From NCBI RefSeq assembly GCF_024494725.1, contig NZ_JANHDK010000007.1:1-64000 (forward strand): a stretch of DNA of 64,000 nt, read 5' to 3'. A program made the position numbers and the translations under genes. Shown here in pieces: positions 44,220-52,527 of the stretch (the stretch's first letter is position 1; each line of letters opens with the position of its first letter). This DNA comes from Haloplanus ruber. GTDB lineage: Archaea; Halobacteriota; Halobacteria; Halobacteriales; Haloferacaceae. The notes under the pieces are model-generated. The model saw nothing but the letters and a program-made list of their open reading frames with translations, was not told where the DNA came from and did not search any database.

Positions 44220-45451
44220 ATGGTGGAATTTGTTTCGGCCCAAGTTCTACTCTCTATACTGTTGTGGGCCGCTCTTGTCGTGTACGGTTTTTCTTCTCTC
44301 TGGTGGATTATCGAAACATTCGTTCTCTCGTGCGGGTGGAAGCCAGATAGCACTGGAGCATGGGGATTAGACGACATTCAAGTCCGTATCCTTACAATTG
44401 ATGCCGAGTCGGTCGTCCAACAGACGGTCAACGCGATACCGGAGGGCCTGACAGATGTTCGTGTCATTGCCGAAGCCAATATTGCTATCCACGGGGCGAC
44501 AGTCCACGTCGTGCCAGACGAGTTCACCTGTGACGCAACAAACAAGGGACGTGCTGTCGAATGGGCGCGGCGCGACGTAGACTGTAACAAGGAGTATGTT
44601 CTCTATCTCGACGAGGATACCCTCGTGACCGATTTTACCGGACTCCAGGACGCCGATTTCATTCAGTTCACGGAGAAACCGATATACACTGGCTCTCGGC
44701 TGACGTATCTCTGTGAGGTCTTCCGGACTGGCTACCAGTTCGAGCAACTCGGGTTTCATCGACTGTCGTATCCGCTCTACGCGTGGGGCGGTGGGTTTGC
44801 TATCCGCCACGAAATCGAACAGGAGATCGGATGGGACGTAGCGACGATTACCGAGGATGCGAATCTAATATGGCGTGCCGCGAAAGAGTACGACCTTACA
44901 TACCAGCTTGCGGATTTACGCTTCCGGAATCAAGCCCCACCATCGGTCAAATCAATGCTCAAACAGCGGCGTCGATGGATGTCTGGGACAGTCAAAGACG
45001 ACTATCTCCTTCCGTTGTTGTACCGACCACTCTACTTCACCGCATCATTGCGTGGGCATTCTCTCCGTTCGTGCCGTTGTTGGCCATCGCCTCATATCTG
45101 CTTCCCGGTACGGCCCCCGGCGTTGAACTCTACAGTCTAATTTCATCGGCTTTGCTCGGTATCTTGTTCGTGTATATGTTCCTCGGCGTCATTGCATATC
45201 GAAAACATCCGATACTCTGGCCGATCTTCTTGCTTCTGACGCCGTTGGCTGTCGTGCTTCACGCAGTTGGGGCGCTGTGGGGTGTCGTCCGGCCTGTCGA
45301 AGAGTTCGAGGTAACAGAGAAAGTAACGGCTGAAACCATCGAAGAAGTCAATCAGAGTCTCGAAGAAGGAGAACTTCAGAACCACGACGGGACAGAACGG
45401 TTACTCCGTGAATTGAGTGACGCCTACGAGACAAACATATTCGATGATTGA
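44220..45451 (+). pseudogene. Frameshifted membrane GT2 glycosyltransferase
   Basis: The frame from 44220 gives an N-terminal membrane helix (VSAQVLLSILLWAALVVYGF) and a processive GT2 domain: VRILTIDAESVVQQTVNAIP, YVLYLDEDTLV (DxD), TITEDANLIWRAA (acid-base) and QRRRWMSG. Near 45005-45080 the frame changes, and the next frame supplies three helices (AWAFSPFVPLLAIASYLLPG; LLGILFVYMFLGVIAY; ILWPIFLLLTPLAVVLHAVG) to TGA 45451. Both halves together make one cellulose-synthase-like enzyme for surface polysaccharide. A single indel has broken it, or the sequence has an error. Confidence 0.75.
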
Positions 45452-45563
45452 CTGTCACGAGAGCGTGTCGGCCGACGGGACAGCGTACGAAGACGTTATA
45501 CCGCCGGAGTTTCGGAAGATGCGTTTTCAAGCGCTCGTGTCGTTAAGAGAATTTTACACCTGA
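45444..45563 (+). CDS. Short ORF overlapping the GT2 stop
   Basis: A 39-residue frame (MIDCHESVSADGTAYEDVIP...) starts inside the last codons of the glycosyltransferase gene. The coupling and composition are compatible with a real or truncated gene, but there is no family support. Confidence 0.25.
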   Translation: MIDCHESVSADGTAYEDVIPPEFRKMRFQALVSLREFYT

Positions 45564-45624
45564 ATGCCGAAAGGCCAAACCTCGCTCGCCTGTACTATAT
45601 ACGACAACAAGACTAGAGTCGTTA

Positions 45625-45677
45625 TTACAGCAGTAGCAAGGAGAAAGCCCACCCCTTCAGGGATGGGAGGATGTCAA
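45625..45677 (+). mobile_element. Mini IS605-like hairpin element (53 bp)
   Basis: After TTAC (45625-45628): AGCAGTAGCAAGGAGAAAGC, the hairpin CCCACCCCTTCAGGGATGGG and AGGATGTCAA. The left part equals the left end, the right part the right end, of the IS200/IS605 copies. It has no gene. Its last bases supply the stop codon of the HTH gene that runs towards it on the minus strand. Confidence 0.7.
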
Positions 45678-46087
45678 TCCTCTACCGACTTGCCGGACTC
45701 GCTACTGGATGTGCTCTCCTGCTCGCTGGCCTCAAGGCTCGGCACTTCGTCTTCCCAGCCGTCCTTACTGTATGCGTCGTCGTCAGGTGTCGATTCGAAC
45801 AGTTGCACGGTCGCGTCCAGTGACTCAAGACGCTGCTTGATCGTATCGGCGCCCTCCGGCGGGACGTAGTAGACGCCTGCAGACCGCGCGACGAGGTCTT
45901 TTTCGAAGAGGCGGGTCATCGTCTTCGTGATACTGGAGTCGCTGATGTCGGTCTTGTCCGCGATCTCGCTCGGCGTGAAGCCGTATTCGCGGTTGGCGAC
46001 GAGGAACCGGAGTGCTTCGTACTCGTTGGTGTCCGGCTTGACCGGGAAGGGTTCACCGTTCGTGAACTCGTCGACGTGGACTGGCAT
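45674..46087 (-). CDS. MarR-like winged-HTH protein, C-terminus cut by the mini element
   Basis: 137 residues from ATG 46087 (MPVHVDEF). A winged HTH covers about 20-80 (YEALRFLVANREYGFTPSEI, DSSITKTMTRLFEKDLVARS). The acidic C-terminal part ends in SGKSVED with TGA at 45676-45674. These stop bases belong to the right end of the mini element. The native C-terminus is therefore probably lost, and any downstream partner is gone. Haloarchaeal proteins of this type usually precede a toxin gene. Confidence 0.7.
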   Translation of the reverse strand: MPVHVDEFTNGEPFPVKPDTNEYEALRFLVANREYGFTPSEIADKTDISDSSITKTMTRLFEKDLVARSAGVYYVPPEGADTIKQRLESLDATVQLFESTPDDDAYSKDGWEDEVPSLEASEQESTSSSESGKSVED

Positions 46088-46216
46088 TCTTGTCACTATC
46101 GGTCACCAAGTGTCATTAAGCGTTTCGCAGGATTCGTTCGAATCGCAGGACGGCGAAGGACAGAATTAGACAGTTAGGCTGTCCGAGATATGCCCGCGAG
46201 TAGCGGTCATCTCCCC

Positions 46217-46480
46217 GGCTGAGCTTCTGGGCAGTGCTCCGAAGCGTACTGTTGGAGATGGTCTCGGAATCCCTCGGTAAGATTCGTGATCGGCCGCCGA
46301 TCTTCGATCTGTGAGAGGCCCCCTCCGGTGTTTTCGTGGAGTTTGGCGTCGGTACTGTTGTCCCAATACCCGATCTCGTCGGGCAGGCGTTCGTCCCGAT
46401 CCTCAATCTCTTCAAGCTCGGCCTCGCGCTCGTAGAGCAGTTGCCGCTCAACGGCTTTTCAGCAGTGAAGTATCGCGATT
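46217..46480 (-). pseudogene. 3' part of a gene split by the IS1341-type element
   Basis: Directly after the element's right end the minus strand reads RYFTAEK and, after a one-base shift, AVERQLLYEREAELEEIEDR, DERLPDEIGYWDN and an acidic end to TGA near 46217. The 5' part is at 48150-48311. The protein is unknown, mostly helical and acidic. Confidence 0.55.
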
Positions 46481-46530
46481 TGACATCCTCCCACGGCTGA
46501 AGCCGTGGGATTCCTCTGTGGGGATATTAG

Positions 46531-47886
46531 CTATGCCGCTTCCCCAGAGGCAACTTTTCCATCTCGGTGGACGGTACTCTGGTCTGTGCGCTGTTCTTTG
46601 GGACTTTCCCGCCTGGGAGAGTATGGTGACTCCGACCATTCGTGGTCGTCCCACTCGAACCGCACGGGCCGTGCCATCGGCCTGACTTCTGTCTGCGTGT
46701 GCCGCTTCAAGAACGTTTCTGAGGCAGTGAGGTCAGCGTGGCCTTCAAACCCACATGAGCAGGTGAGTGTGTCCTGATGCCGAGTTGTTCGGTCTGTTGA
46801 GCCACACTGAGGGCACTCATTACTCGTCCACGCTTCTGACTGAACCTCAACTGAAATACCATACTCTTCGGCAGTACACGCCAGTCGCTTGGTGAACTTT
46901 TTGAACGCCCAGAAATTGTGGGTCTTGGCGTTCGTTTCGGCCGACCAATGCGCGTCTAACACATCAGTCAAATCGCCAATATACACCGTGCTCACGCCCT
47001 CAGCGTATAACCGTTCCAGCAGCTCACGGCACAACGCCTCCTGCGCGTGATCACGTCGACGGGTTCGCTTACGGTGCAACCGCCGGATGCGCTTGCTACT
47101 ATATTGGTCCTCTTTGAGTTTGGACTGGAGCCGAGCGATCTCTTTTGTTGTTTCGCGGAACCGCTCGAACAACCCACGGCCTTCGTACAGGTATTGCTCA
47201 CCGGTCGTCGTGGTACAGGCGACGAGATTGTTTGCACCAATGTCCAGAGCGGCCGTTTCATCGGCCAGTGGAGTGTCCCGTGCGTCGTCAGAAACAGTCA
47301 CGGGTTGCGAAGCTCGGAACGTGCAAGTAGTCTCGTCGTACCACAAATCTAATCGGCTTTGGTCCTCGTAGTCAGACCAGTTTGGCTCGCCAACGATCTC
47401 TAGCCGAAGACGACTTTTTGGGCTGTTGTGCTTGTCTCGAAGGTCTTCTCCGACAAGTATCTCAAGCCGGGATCGGTCGCCCCACTCGACAGAGTATGCG
47501 TCCTTCCGGATGACGCCTTTGAGAACACGCCCATCATCCCTGTTGCCACGGAAGCCTGGCGGCTCCGGGTGTTCCGTGACCGACATATTTGACTCGTCGT
47601 GATACGACTTCTTTGTTTTGAAAAATCCACGCCATGCCTCGCTGTTCTTCGCAATCACCTGTTGAGCAGTGGAGCCGCCAAGAACGCCTTTGTATTTACC
47701 TTCGAGATGCCCGGTGTCGGCGTCCCACACATCTTCATTTTCAAAGCCGTCCTCATCGTTGTACCGCATGAGTCGTTGATAATTGACCTCGTTCCAGAGG
47801 GAAGCAGAAGCGTCCAACACATTCCGTAGTACCTGCTCATCGTCGTCAGTGAGCGGGCGCACGGCGAACGTGTTGGTCCGCTTCAC
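46531..47886 (-). CDS. tnpB: TnpB (IS605-type RNA-guided nuclease family)
   Basis: 451 residues. First RuvC Asp in [16 protein letters not shown], a middle motif [16 protein letters not shown], zinc ribbon NECPQCGS...CSCGF and a last Asp in [15 protein letters not shown]. TnpB proteins cut DNA with a guide RNA made from the element's right end. The middle RuvC motif has GDL where canonical TnpB has E-(D/N)-L, so catalytic competence is open. The last about 60 residues overlap the right end, as usual for guide-RNA coding. Confidence 0.85.
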   Translation of the reverse strand: MKRTNTFAVRPLTDDDEQVLRNVLDASASLWNEVNYQRLMRYNDEDGFENEDVWDADTGHLEGKYKGVLGGSTAQQVIAKNSEAWRGFFKTKKSYHDESNMSVTEHPEPPGFRGNRDDGRVLKGVIRKDAYSVEWGDRSRLEILVGEDLRDKHNSPKSRLRLEIVGEPNWSDYEDQSRLDLWYDETTCTFRASQPVTVSDDARDTPLADETAALDIGANNLVACTTTTGEQYLYEGRGLFERFRETTKEIARLQSKLKEDQYSSKRIRRLHRKRTRRRDHAQEALCRELLERLYAEGVSTVYIGDLTDVLDAHWSAETNAKTHNFWAFKKFTKRLACTAEEYGISVEVQSEAWTSNECPQCGSTDRTTRHQDTLTCSCGFEGHADLTASETFLKRHTQTEVRPMARPVRFEWDDHEWSESPYSPRRESPKEQRTDQSTVHRDGKVASGEAA

Positions 47887-47928
47887 AACAACAGAGTATT
47901 ATACTTTTAGTCTGAAAGACCTTCGGTC

Positions 47929-48060
47929 ATGCGCCCTAACATCGACATTTCCCACACGCTCGGTGGCCGGATAAAAGACTACGCAGAAGAGAACAACTTG
48001 GACCTTTCAGAGGCCTACACAGAGGTGCTGGAAGCAGGGTTGAGCGAGCTAGAAGCATAA
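47929..48060 (+). CDS. Small divergent protein inside the IS1341-type element
   Basis: 43 residues, ATG 47929 to TAA 48060: MRPNIDISHTLGGRIKDYAE, then a helix (LDLSEAYTEVLEAGLSELEA). The form (short beta start and two helices) suggests a ribbon-helix-helix/CopG-like binding protein. It is divergent from tnpB with a 42-base spacer holding the start region of both, so it may regulate tnpB. Confidence 0.65.
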   Translation: MRPNIDISHTLGGRIKDYAEENNLDLSEAYTEVLEAGLSELEA

Positions 48061-48149
48061 ATATCCGGGCCTGCAACGGCTCATGGGATGATTCTCAGTT
48101 GTCAGATTCACCCCACGGCTAAAGCCGTGGGCTCTCTCTTTGATTATCT

Positions 48150-48311
48150 GTAGTCGGCCCCTTGGATCCGGGCTTTCGCGAGCTTGAGGTCGTTAAGTCG
48201 GTCGGCGTCGAGAGACTGCGCGGGATTCTCGCGGATATCGTCGACAGCGCTAGTTTTCCGACAGTATGTGTTTCCATTCGACGGGGTTCGGAGTGCTATG
48301 ACGGCCTGCAC
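48150..48311 (-). pseudogene. 5' part of the gene split by the IS1341-type element
   Basis: The minus strand from a GTG at 48311 reads RTPSNGNTYCRKTSAVDDIR and SLDADRLNDLKLAKARIQGA, DY, and then meets the element. Joined to the other part it gives ...GADY-(S)RYFTAEK. The open frame begins inside a repeat of the replication origin, so the true start may be lost. Confidence 0.5.
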
Positions 48312-48581
48312 CCTCCGTCGTTTCCGGAGCTAATGGTTATAGCGCTGATTATACTCTGGTAGTTCTGGTGTGAATATGACATACGCAATAAATAGCTCTC
48401 GTTCGCAGATTGCCGGAGAAAGCGGGATCGATTGCCTTGTCATACAGTATGAATCACTTCAAAGCCGAGAGACGCTCAGGGCAAATCGAAAAGGTGGAAC
48501 AGAGTTAACGAACCCTCCACCGTTTCCGGAGCTTTTGCTAACGGCGAATTACTGAGACCCTCACTCCACTATTTCCGGAGC
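48311..48581 (-). repeat. Origin-recognition-box-like repeats, left cluster
   Basis: Three copies of GCTCCGGAAACGxxGGAGGG read on the minus strand: 48311-48330, 48513-48532 and 48563-48581 (the last with ATT and one mismatch set). They face the AT-rich stretch at about 48655-48775. The copies on its other side are inverted. Confidence 0.75.
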
Positions 48582-48654
48582 TATTCGCAGGAGAACGAAG
48601 GGAGACACGAAAGACACGGCATAGATTGCCGGGAAGACGGTCTGCACCATAGTA

Positions 48655-48775
48655 CACATCTCTCACCCAATCAAATTCTTTATTAGTTTGACTGGTTTGC
48701 GGATATTATTTTGTAGTGAGTGTCTTAGTTCTTTCCCTATACCTATAGTGCTCTGTTGAGTGGCAACCCCATATC
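48655..48775. other. AT-rich stretch, likely DNA unwinding element
   Basis: A gene-free, AT-rich segment (for example ATCAAATTCTTTATTAGTTT and GGATATTATTTTGTAGTGAG) lies between inverted repeat clusters directly before orc1/cdc6. This is the usual layout of a haloarchaeal replication origin. Confidence 0.65.
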
Positions 48776-48784
48776 TTCTCCATA

Positions 48785-48905
48785 GCTTCGGAAATGGTGG
48801 AGTGAGAGGGTTTTATAAATATCAGGAGCTCGGGAAACGGTGGTGTGTCCTTCTATTATATACTCTCGAGCTCCGGACGCTTCGGAAGCTAAGGAAGCGG
48901 TGGTT
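48785..48905 (+). repeat. Origin-recognition-box-like repeats, inner right cluster
   Basis: Copies on the plus strand: 48785-48805 (GCTTCGGAAATGGTGGAGTGA), 48826-48847 (GAGCTCGGGAAACGGTGGTG) and a looser one at about 48879-48905. They sit between the AT-rich stretch and the Orc1/Cdc6 start. Confidence 0.65.
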
Positions 48906-48935
48906 TTATGATATCGTGCTGTATGGCAACCTGTC

Positions 48936-50192
48936 ATGGGGATGTTCAAACGAGACCGTCAGGTATTCGCTGATGCCGAACCACTTGACGACTCTTACGA
49001 GCCCGAAGACATCCGTGAACGGGATGAGGAACTCGAGAAATACCAGCGAGCCCTCCAGCCGATCATCGACAACCGCCCGACGTCGAATATCTTTCTGTAC
49101 GGGAAAACTGGAACAGGAAAGACTGTCGCAACGAAGTTTATGCTGTCGCATCTTGAAAACGATGCAACTGAGTACGATGATGTCGATCTCTCGACTGTTT
49201 GGGTCAGCTGTGAGAATCTTTCCTCGTCCTACCAAGTCGCTGTCGCTCTTGTCAACGAACTCCGTGAAAGCCAGGACAAGGACCGCATCAGTACCACTGG
49301 CTATTCTCAGCAGCGGGTCTTCGACATCCTCTACGAAGAACTCGACGCGCTCGGTGGTACCGTCGTGATCGTCCTTGACGAAATCGACAACATCGGCCAC
49401 TCCGATGACATTCTCTACGGGCTCCCACGAGCACGGTCGAATGGCTACGTTGGTGACGTCCGTCCGGTGATTGTTGGCATCAGCAACGACTTCCAGTTCC
49501 GTGACAATCTTTCGCCGAAGGTCAAGGACACACTCGCCGAAAAAGAGATTCTCTTCCCCCCATACGACGCGAATCAGCTGCGCTCAATTCTCAACCCACG
49601 CGCAGAGAAAGCGTTCCATGACGATGTCTTAGCGGATGACGTTGTCCCGCTCTGTGCGGCGTTTGCTGCCCAAGACACGGGATCGGCCCGGCAGGCGATC
49701 CGACTGCTCCGTGAGGCCGGCGAGCTTGCGCAAGCCGCCGACTCTGACACCGTGACCGAAGAGCACGTCCGGAACGCCCAGGACGAACTGGAAAAGAACC
49801 AACTCTATGAGGGAATGCAGGAACTCACGACACAGGGACACGCTGTCCTCTGTGCACTCTCGTATCATCAAGCACTTGACGATGTCCCCATTCGATCTCG
49901 CGACCTCTACAAACGATACGTAAAGATCTGCGACCGGCTTGACGCCGATAGCGTGAGCGAGCGCCGCGTCCGTGACCACCTCTCGGATATGAATATGCTT
50001 GGGCTCATCAGCGTCTATGAACGGAACGAAGGGCTCTCTGCTGGCCGGTACCACGAATACGAGCTCGATGTTCCGCTGAAGGCCGTTCTTGAGGTCCTCC
50101 TGTCGACGACCCGCTTCGAGGAACTTGCAAATATCATCGAATCGACTGCCAACGACAATAACCTCCTCCAGTCAGATATCTCTGACTACTGA
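48936..50192 (+). CDS. orc1: Orc1/Cdc6 replication initiator
   Basis: 418 residues. AAA+ ATPase: Walker A GKTGTGKT (56-63), Walker B VIVLDEIDN (D148, E149), arginine-finger region in LPRARSNG and sensor 2 in DTGSARQAIRLLREAGELA. The C-terminal winged HTH covers about 300-400 (DLYKRYVKICDRLDADSVSE; VRDHLSDMNMLGLISVYERN). It binds the origin repeats on both sides of its gene and loads the MCM helicase. The repeats probably act as its specific sites. Start is ATG 48936 (MGMFKRD). Confidence 0.92.
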   Translation: MGMFKRDRQVFADAEPLDDSYEPEDIRERDEELEKYQRALQPIIDNRPTSNIFLYGKTGTGKTVATKFMLSHLENDATEYDDVDLSTVWVSCENLSSSYQVAVALVNELRESQDKDRISTTGYSQQRVFDILYEELDALGGTVVIVLDEIDNIGHSDDILYGLPRARSNGYVGDVRPVIVGISNDFQFRDNLSPKVKDTLAEKEILFPPYDANQLRSILNPRAEKAFHDDVLADDVVPLCAAFAAQDTGSARQAIRLLREAGELAQAADSDTVTEEHVRNAQDELEKNQLYEGMQELTTQGHAVLCALSYHQALDDVPIRSRDLYKRYVKICDRLDADSVSERRVRDHLSDMNMLGLISVYERNEGLSAGRYHEYELDVPLKAVLEVLLSTTRFEELANIIESTANDNNLLQSDISDY

Positions 50193-50280
50193 ATCGGGAT
50201 CTTGTGATAGAGGGGCAAGCGCATACCCTCGCCTTCAGGGACAAGAGAGTCAATTCTAACGCGGTATTGTGTTACTGAGA

Positions 50281-50470
50281 GCTCCGGAAACGACGGAGGG
50301 TAAATATAGTCCTGAAACCCGAAAATCGTAGTGAGAAAGCGTATACTACCAGTATCTTCCCACTCAATATTTCGAACCTGATGATGAATGTTTAGTTAGA
50401 CTAGCCTAGCCGCATGGCAAAAGCTTCGGAAACGGTGGAGGGGTAGGAAAGCTTCGGAAACACCGGAGGG
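50281..50470 (+). repeat. Origin-recognition-box-like repeats downstream of orc1
   Basis: Three copies on the plus strand: 50281-50300 (GCTCCGGAAACGACGGAGGG), 50423-50442 (GCTTCGGAAACGGTGGAGGG) and 50451-50470 (GCTTCGGAAACACCGGAGGG). The first is the exact complement of the outermost left copy. The remaining sequence of 50193-50707 shows no gene. Confidence 0.75.
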
Positions 50471-50707
50471 TACAGTTCCCACTTCAGCCAGTTCGAAGCA
50501 GTACGCATCGATGTACTCAGTGTATCAACTGGCACTCGGATTGAATTTAATCAACTGCGGACATCTATTGCGATAGCGAGCTCCCGACAAGGACAGTCGG
50601 TGGTTGAGCGTATTGGTGATGCCGGGGTACAGAAAGTTTACCTCCACACAAGCGCAGATCGAGTATCAAGCTCGGGTTCGTGTTGCAGAGTGATAGTTAA
50701 AAAGCAT

Positions 50708-51112
50708 TCACCGATTTTTCATCCCATATCCCCACCGCTGCAGAACTTCCTCGGGTGTTGTCCCTTCTCCGCCAGCAACCAACACTGCCTCGACAACATC
50801 GGTCTTGTAGACCTTCTCGTCGAACCGGTCCTCAATACGGCCAATGGTTTCCTCGATCAAATCTTCAGTCTCAGACTGCAGAAAGACCGGCTGTTGATTC
50901 CGTCCTTGTTTTACCGAATCACGTCTGTACTTGTATGGGAGCGCTTGCTTCTGTGCCTGATCGCTTGGGCTAATGACGGCCGTTGACCCAGACTCCGAAT
51001 CTGTTCGCTCTTTCTTCGACGATGCGTTATCGGAGGCTTCCGATTCAGGGGGCGTGTCCACTGTCTCTGAGCTATTCTCAGCAAATGGGTCGTCACCGGC
51101 GCCGGGTTTCAT
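50708..51112 (-). CDS. Partner protein of ParA, likely centromere-binding
   Basis: 134 residues from ATG 51112. A disordered acidic/Ser-rich start, then QALPYKYRRDSVKQGRNQQP and a helical C-terminus (TEDLIEETIGRIEDRFDEKV, YKTDVVEAVLVAGGEGTTPE). The start overlaps the ParA stop (ATGA), so the two are coupled. In plasmid partition such small partners bind the centromere and stimulate ParA. No ParB-type motif is seen, so the role is inferred from position. Confidence 0.65.
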   Translation of the reverse strand: MKPGAGDDPFAENSSETVDTPPESEASDNASSKKERTDSESGSTAVISPSDQAQKQALPYKYRRDSVKQGRNQQPVFLQSETEDLIEETIGRIEDRFDEKVYKTDVVEAVLVAGGEGTTPEEVLQRWGYGMKNR

Positions 51113-51948
51113 GCTGGGGCCTCCACAGTTTCCCGTAGGTGGTCCGCGAGTGAGTCGATCCGTTCGAGCGTCTCTAACTCGTAGTCCCGTCTTCGTGACC
51201 GATACTCTTCGATATATTTGAACGCCGAACACTGTTGTCGCCAGCAGCCCTCGAATAACGATCCGCGTTCGTTCAGTACGACTGGAATATCGTATTCCCG
51301 TTTTTTGATGTCAGCGAGCATATCCTGCTGGTCGTTTGTTCCTTTGAACCGGTTGGGAACAATTGCGAGGACGCCCACGTTGATGTTGAGGTTCTCTTCG
51401 AGTCCTGGGACGAGTTCTTCCAGTCCGTCGACGGATTTTCGCCCCTTACCCGACGGTTCGAACGGCACGAGGAGGGCACGGGTGGCGTGGATGGCATTAT
51501 ACAATTTGACATCAGCTGTCGCCGGCGGATCGACGATGAGGGTGTCGTACGTCTCGTGAATATCGTTCTCGCGGAGGACACGTAATAGCTGGACATTGCG
51601 GTTCCAGTTTTCACCGAAGTCGTTTGCTTCCTCTTCCCGTCGATTCAAGTGGCGATCGAGTTGTTCGAGGCTATTGTGCGCCGGAACGACGTCAACGCCT
51701 TCACTGGTTTCGATGAGATCTTCGAACGGACCTCGTTCGCGTTCAACCATGTGCCGGACGAGGGAGTCGGCCTGCGCGTCGCTCCGGTAGTCTCCCACAT
51801 CCAAGAGGTACGAAACTGACGCTTCTTGGGGATCCAAGTCCATGACCAGGACTTTTCGTCCCGCACGTGCGTCCGATACAGCGAGGTTCGCCGCAAGGGT
51901 GGATTTACCGACGCCGCCCGCCTCCGAGTACGTCGTATAGGCCAGCAT
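51109..51948 (-). CDS. parA: ParA/Soj-type partition ATPase
   Basis: 279 residues from ATG 51948 (MLAYTTYSE). Deviant Walker A SEAGGVGKSTLAANLAVSDA, Walker A' VLVMDLDPQEASVSY and Walker B region YDTLIVDPPATADVKLYNAI. It drives segregation of the plasmid. In place of KGG the signature begins EAGG, a variant seen in haloarchaeal ParA. An earlier in-frame ATG at 51975 gives an unlikely Cys/Arg start. Confidence 0.85.
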   Translation of the reverse strand: MLAYTTYSEAGGVGKSTLAANLAVSDARAGRKVLVMDLDPQEASVSYLLDVGDYRSDAQADSLVRHMVERERGPFEDLIETSEGVDVVPAHNSLEQLDRHLNRREEEANDFGENWNRNVQLLRVLRENDIHETYDTLIVDPPATADVKLYNAIHATRALLVPFEPSGKGRKSVDGLEELVPGLEENLNINVGVLAIVPNRFKGTNDQQDMLADIKKREYDIPVVLNERGSLFEGCWRQQCSAFKYIEEYRSRRRDYELETLERIDSLADHLRETVEAPA

Positions 51949-51984
51949 AGCTCTACAACGACAGGGAATATTCATAAAACTAAG

Positions 51985-52125
51985 TCAGACAGTATAGCTG
52001 AGCGGTATAGCTGTATTGCTTGAATATTCTATCTAGCTATTTAATTCAGTTATATTGTATAGCCAGCTAATCCAGCTGAACGGCTAAAATAATCTAACTC
52101 GCTATACAATCTAGTAATCAAATTC
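51985..52125. repeat. AT-rich repeat region upstream of parA (centromere candidate)
   Basis: Repeated TATAGCT / AGCTA-type words (GTATAGCTGAGCGGTATAGC, TCTAGCTATTTAATTCAG, TGTATAGCCAGCTAATCC, CGCTATACAATCTAG) fill the stretch before parA. This is the place expected for a plasmid centromere or ParA-operon operator. Confidence 0.5.
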
Positions 52126-52186
52126 AGCGAATCGTTCTAACGAAGCGAACTATCTGGAATGTTTGTCTAAGGGGCGAGACCGATAG

Positions 52187-52527
52187 CTCGGCGAGCGACT
52201 TGTCGACGCTCCGGACGTCTTGGTCTGCTCGACGAGCGAAATCGTCCCGACGCTGTGGTTGGCTGGGGGTGCCGGCGTTGACGACCTCTCGTTGAGTCAG
52301 TGGTTGGACATCGACTATCAGCAACTCGCAAGTCGGTCAACGTACTTGACCTATGGCCATGTTGGCCACTCGCTGGCGCGGTACAACGTCCCCGGGCGGG
52401 CCAGCAATGATGAGTCGAACACGTTCTTCTACGAGGAGACGAACCTCAACGGCGTTCTCGAGCTTGTGTCGCGCTCGAAAAAGACGACTTCGTCGTGGGT
52501 AGCTCAAACTGAGCTCTCTGATGCTAA
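52187..52527 (+). pseudogene. Truncated C-terminal gene fragment
   Basis: The plus strand reads LVDAPDVLVCSTSEIVPTLW, then LSLSQWLDIDYQQLASRSTY and HVGHSLARYNVPGRASNDES, with good composition but a TAG before it at 52184-52186 and no start. It collides with the 3' end of the AddA-like gene. The family is not recognised. Confidence 0.4.

Larger units (their letters stand above)
46481..48149 (-). mobile_element. IS1341-type (IS605 family, tnpB only) element
   Basis: The right end is the hairpin at about 46485-46508 ending in TGACATCC. The left end is the hairpin at about 48113-48131, followed by GAGAGAAACTAATAGAC-like sequence up to the CTAC target (48150-48153, minus strand). Inside are a tnpB gene and a small divergent gene; there is no tnpA. 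The element would depend on a TnpA in trans, for which the copy at 59310 is a candidate. It splits a host gene. Confidence 0.8.

Noticed and set aside
48311-50470. CRISPR array, because of repeated GC-rich boxes
   Set aside because: Repeats vary, change orientation, have irregular spacing and surround orc1/cdc6. They fit origin boxes, and no cas gene is present.
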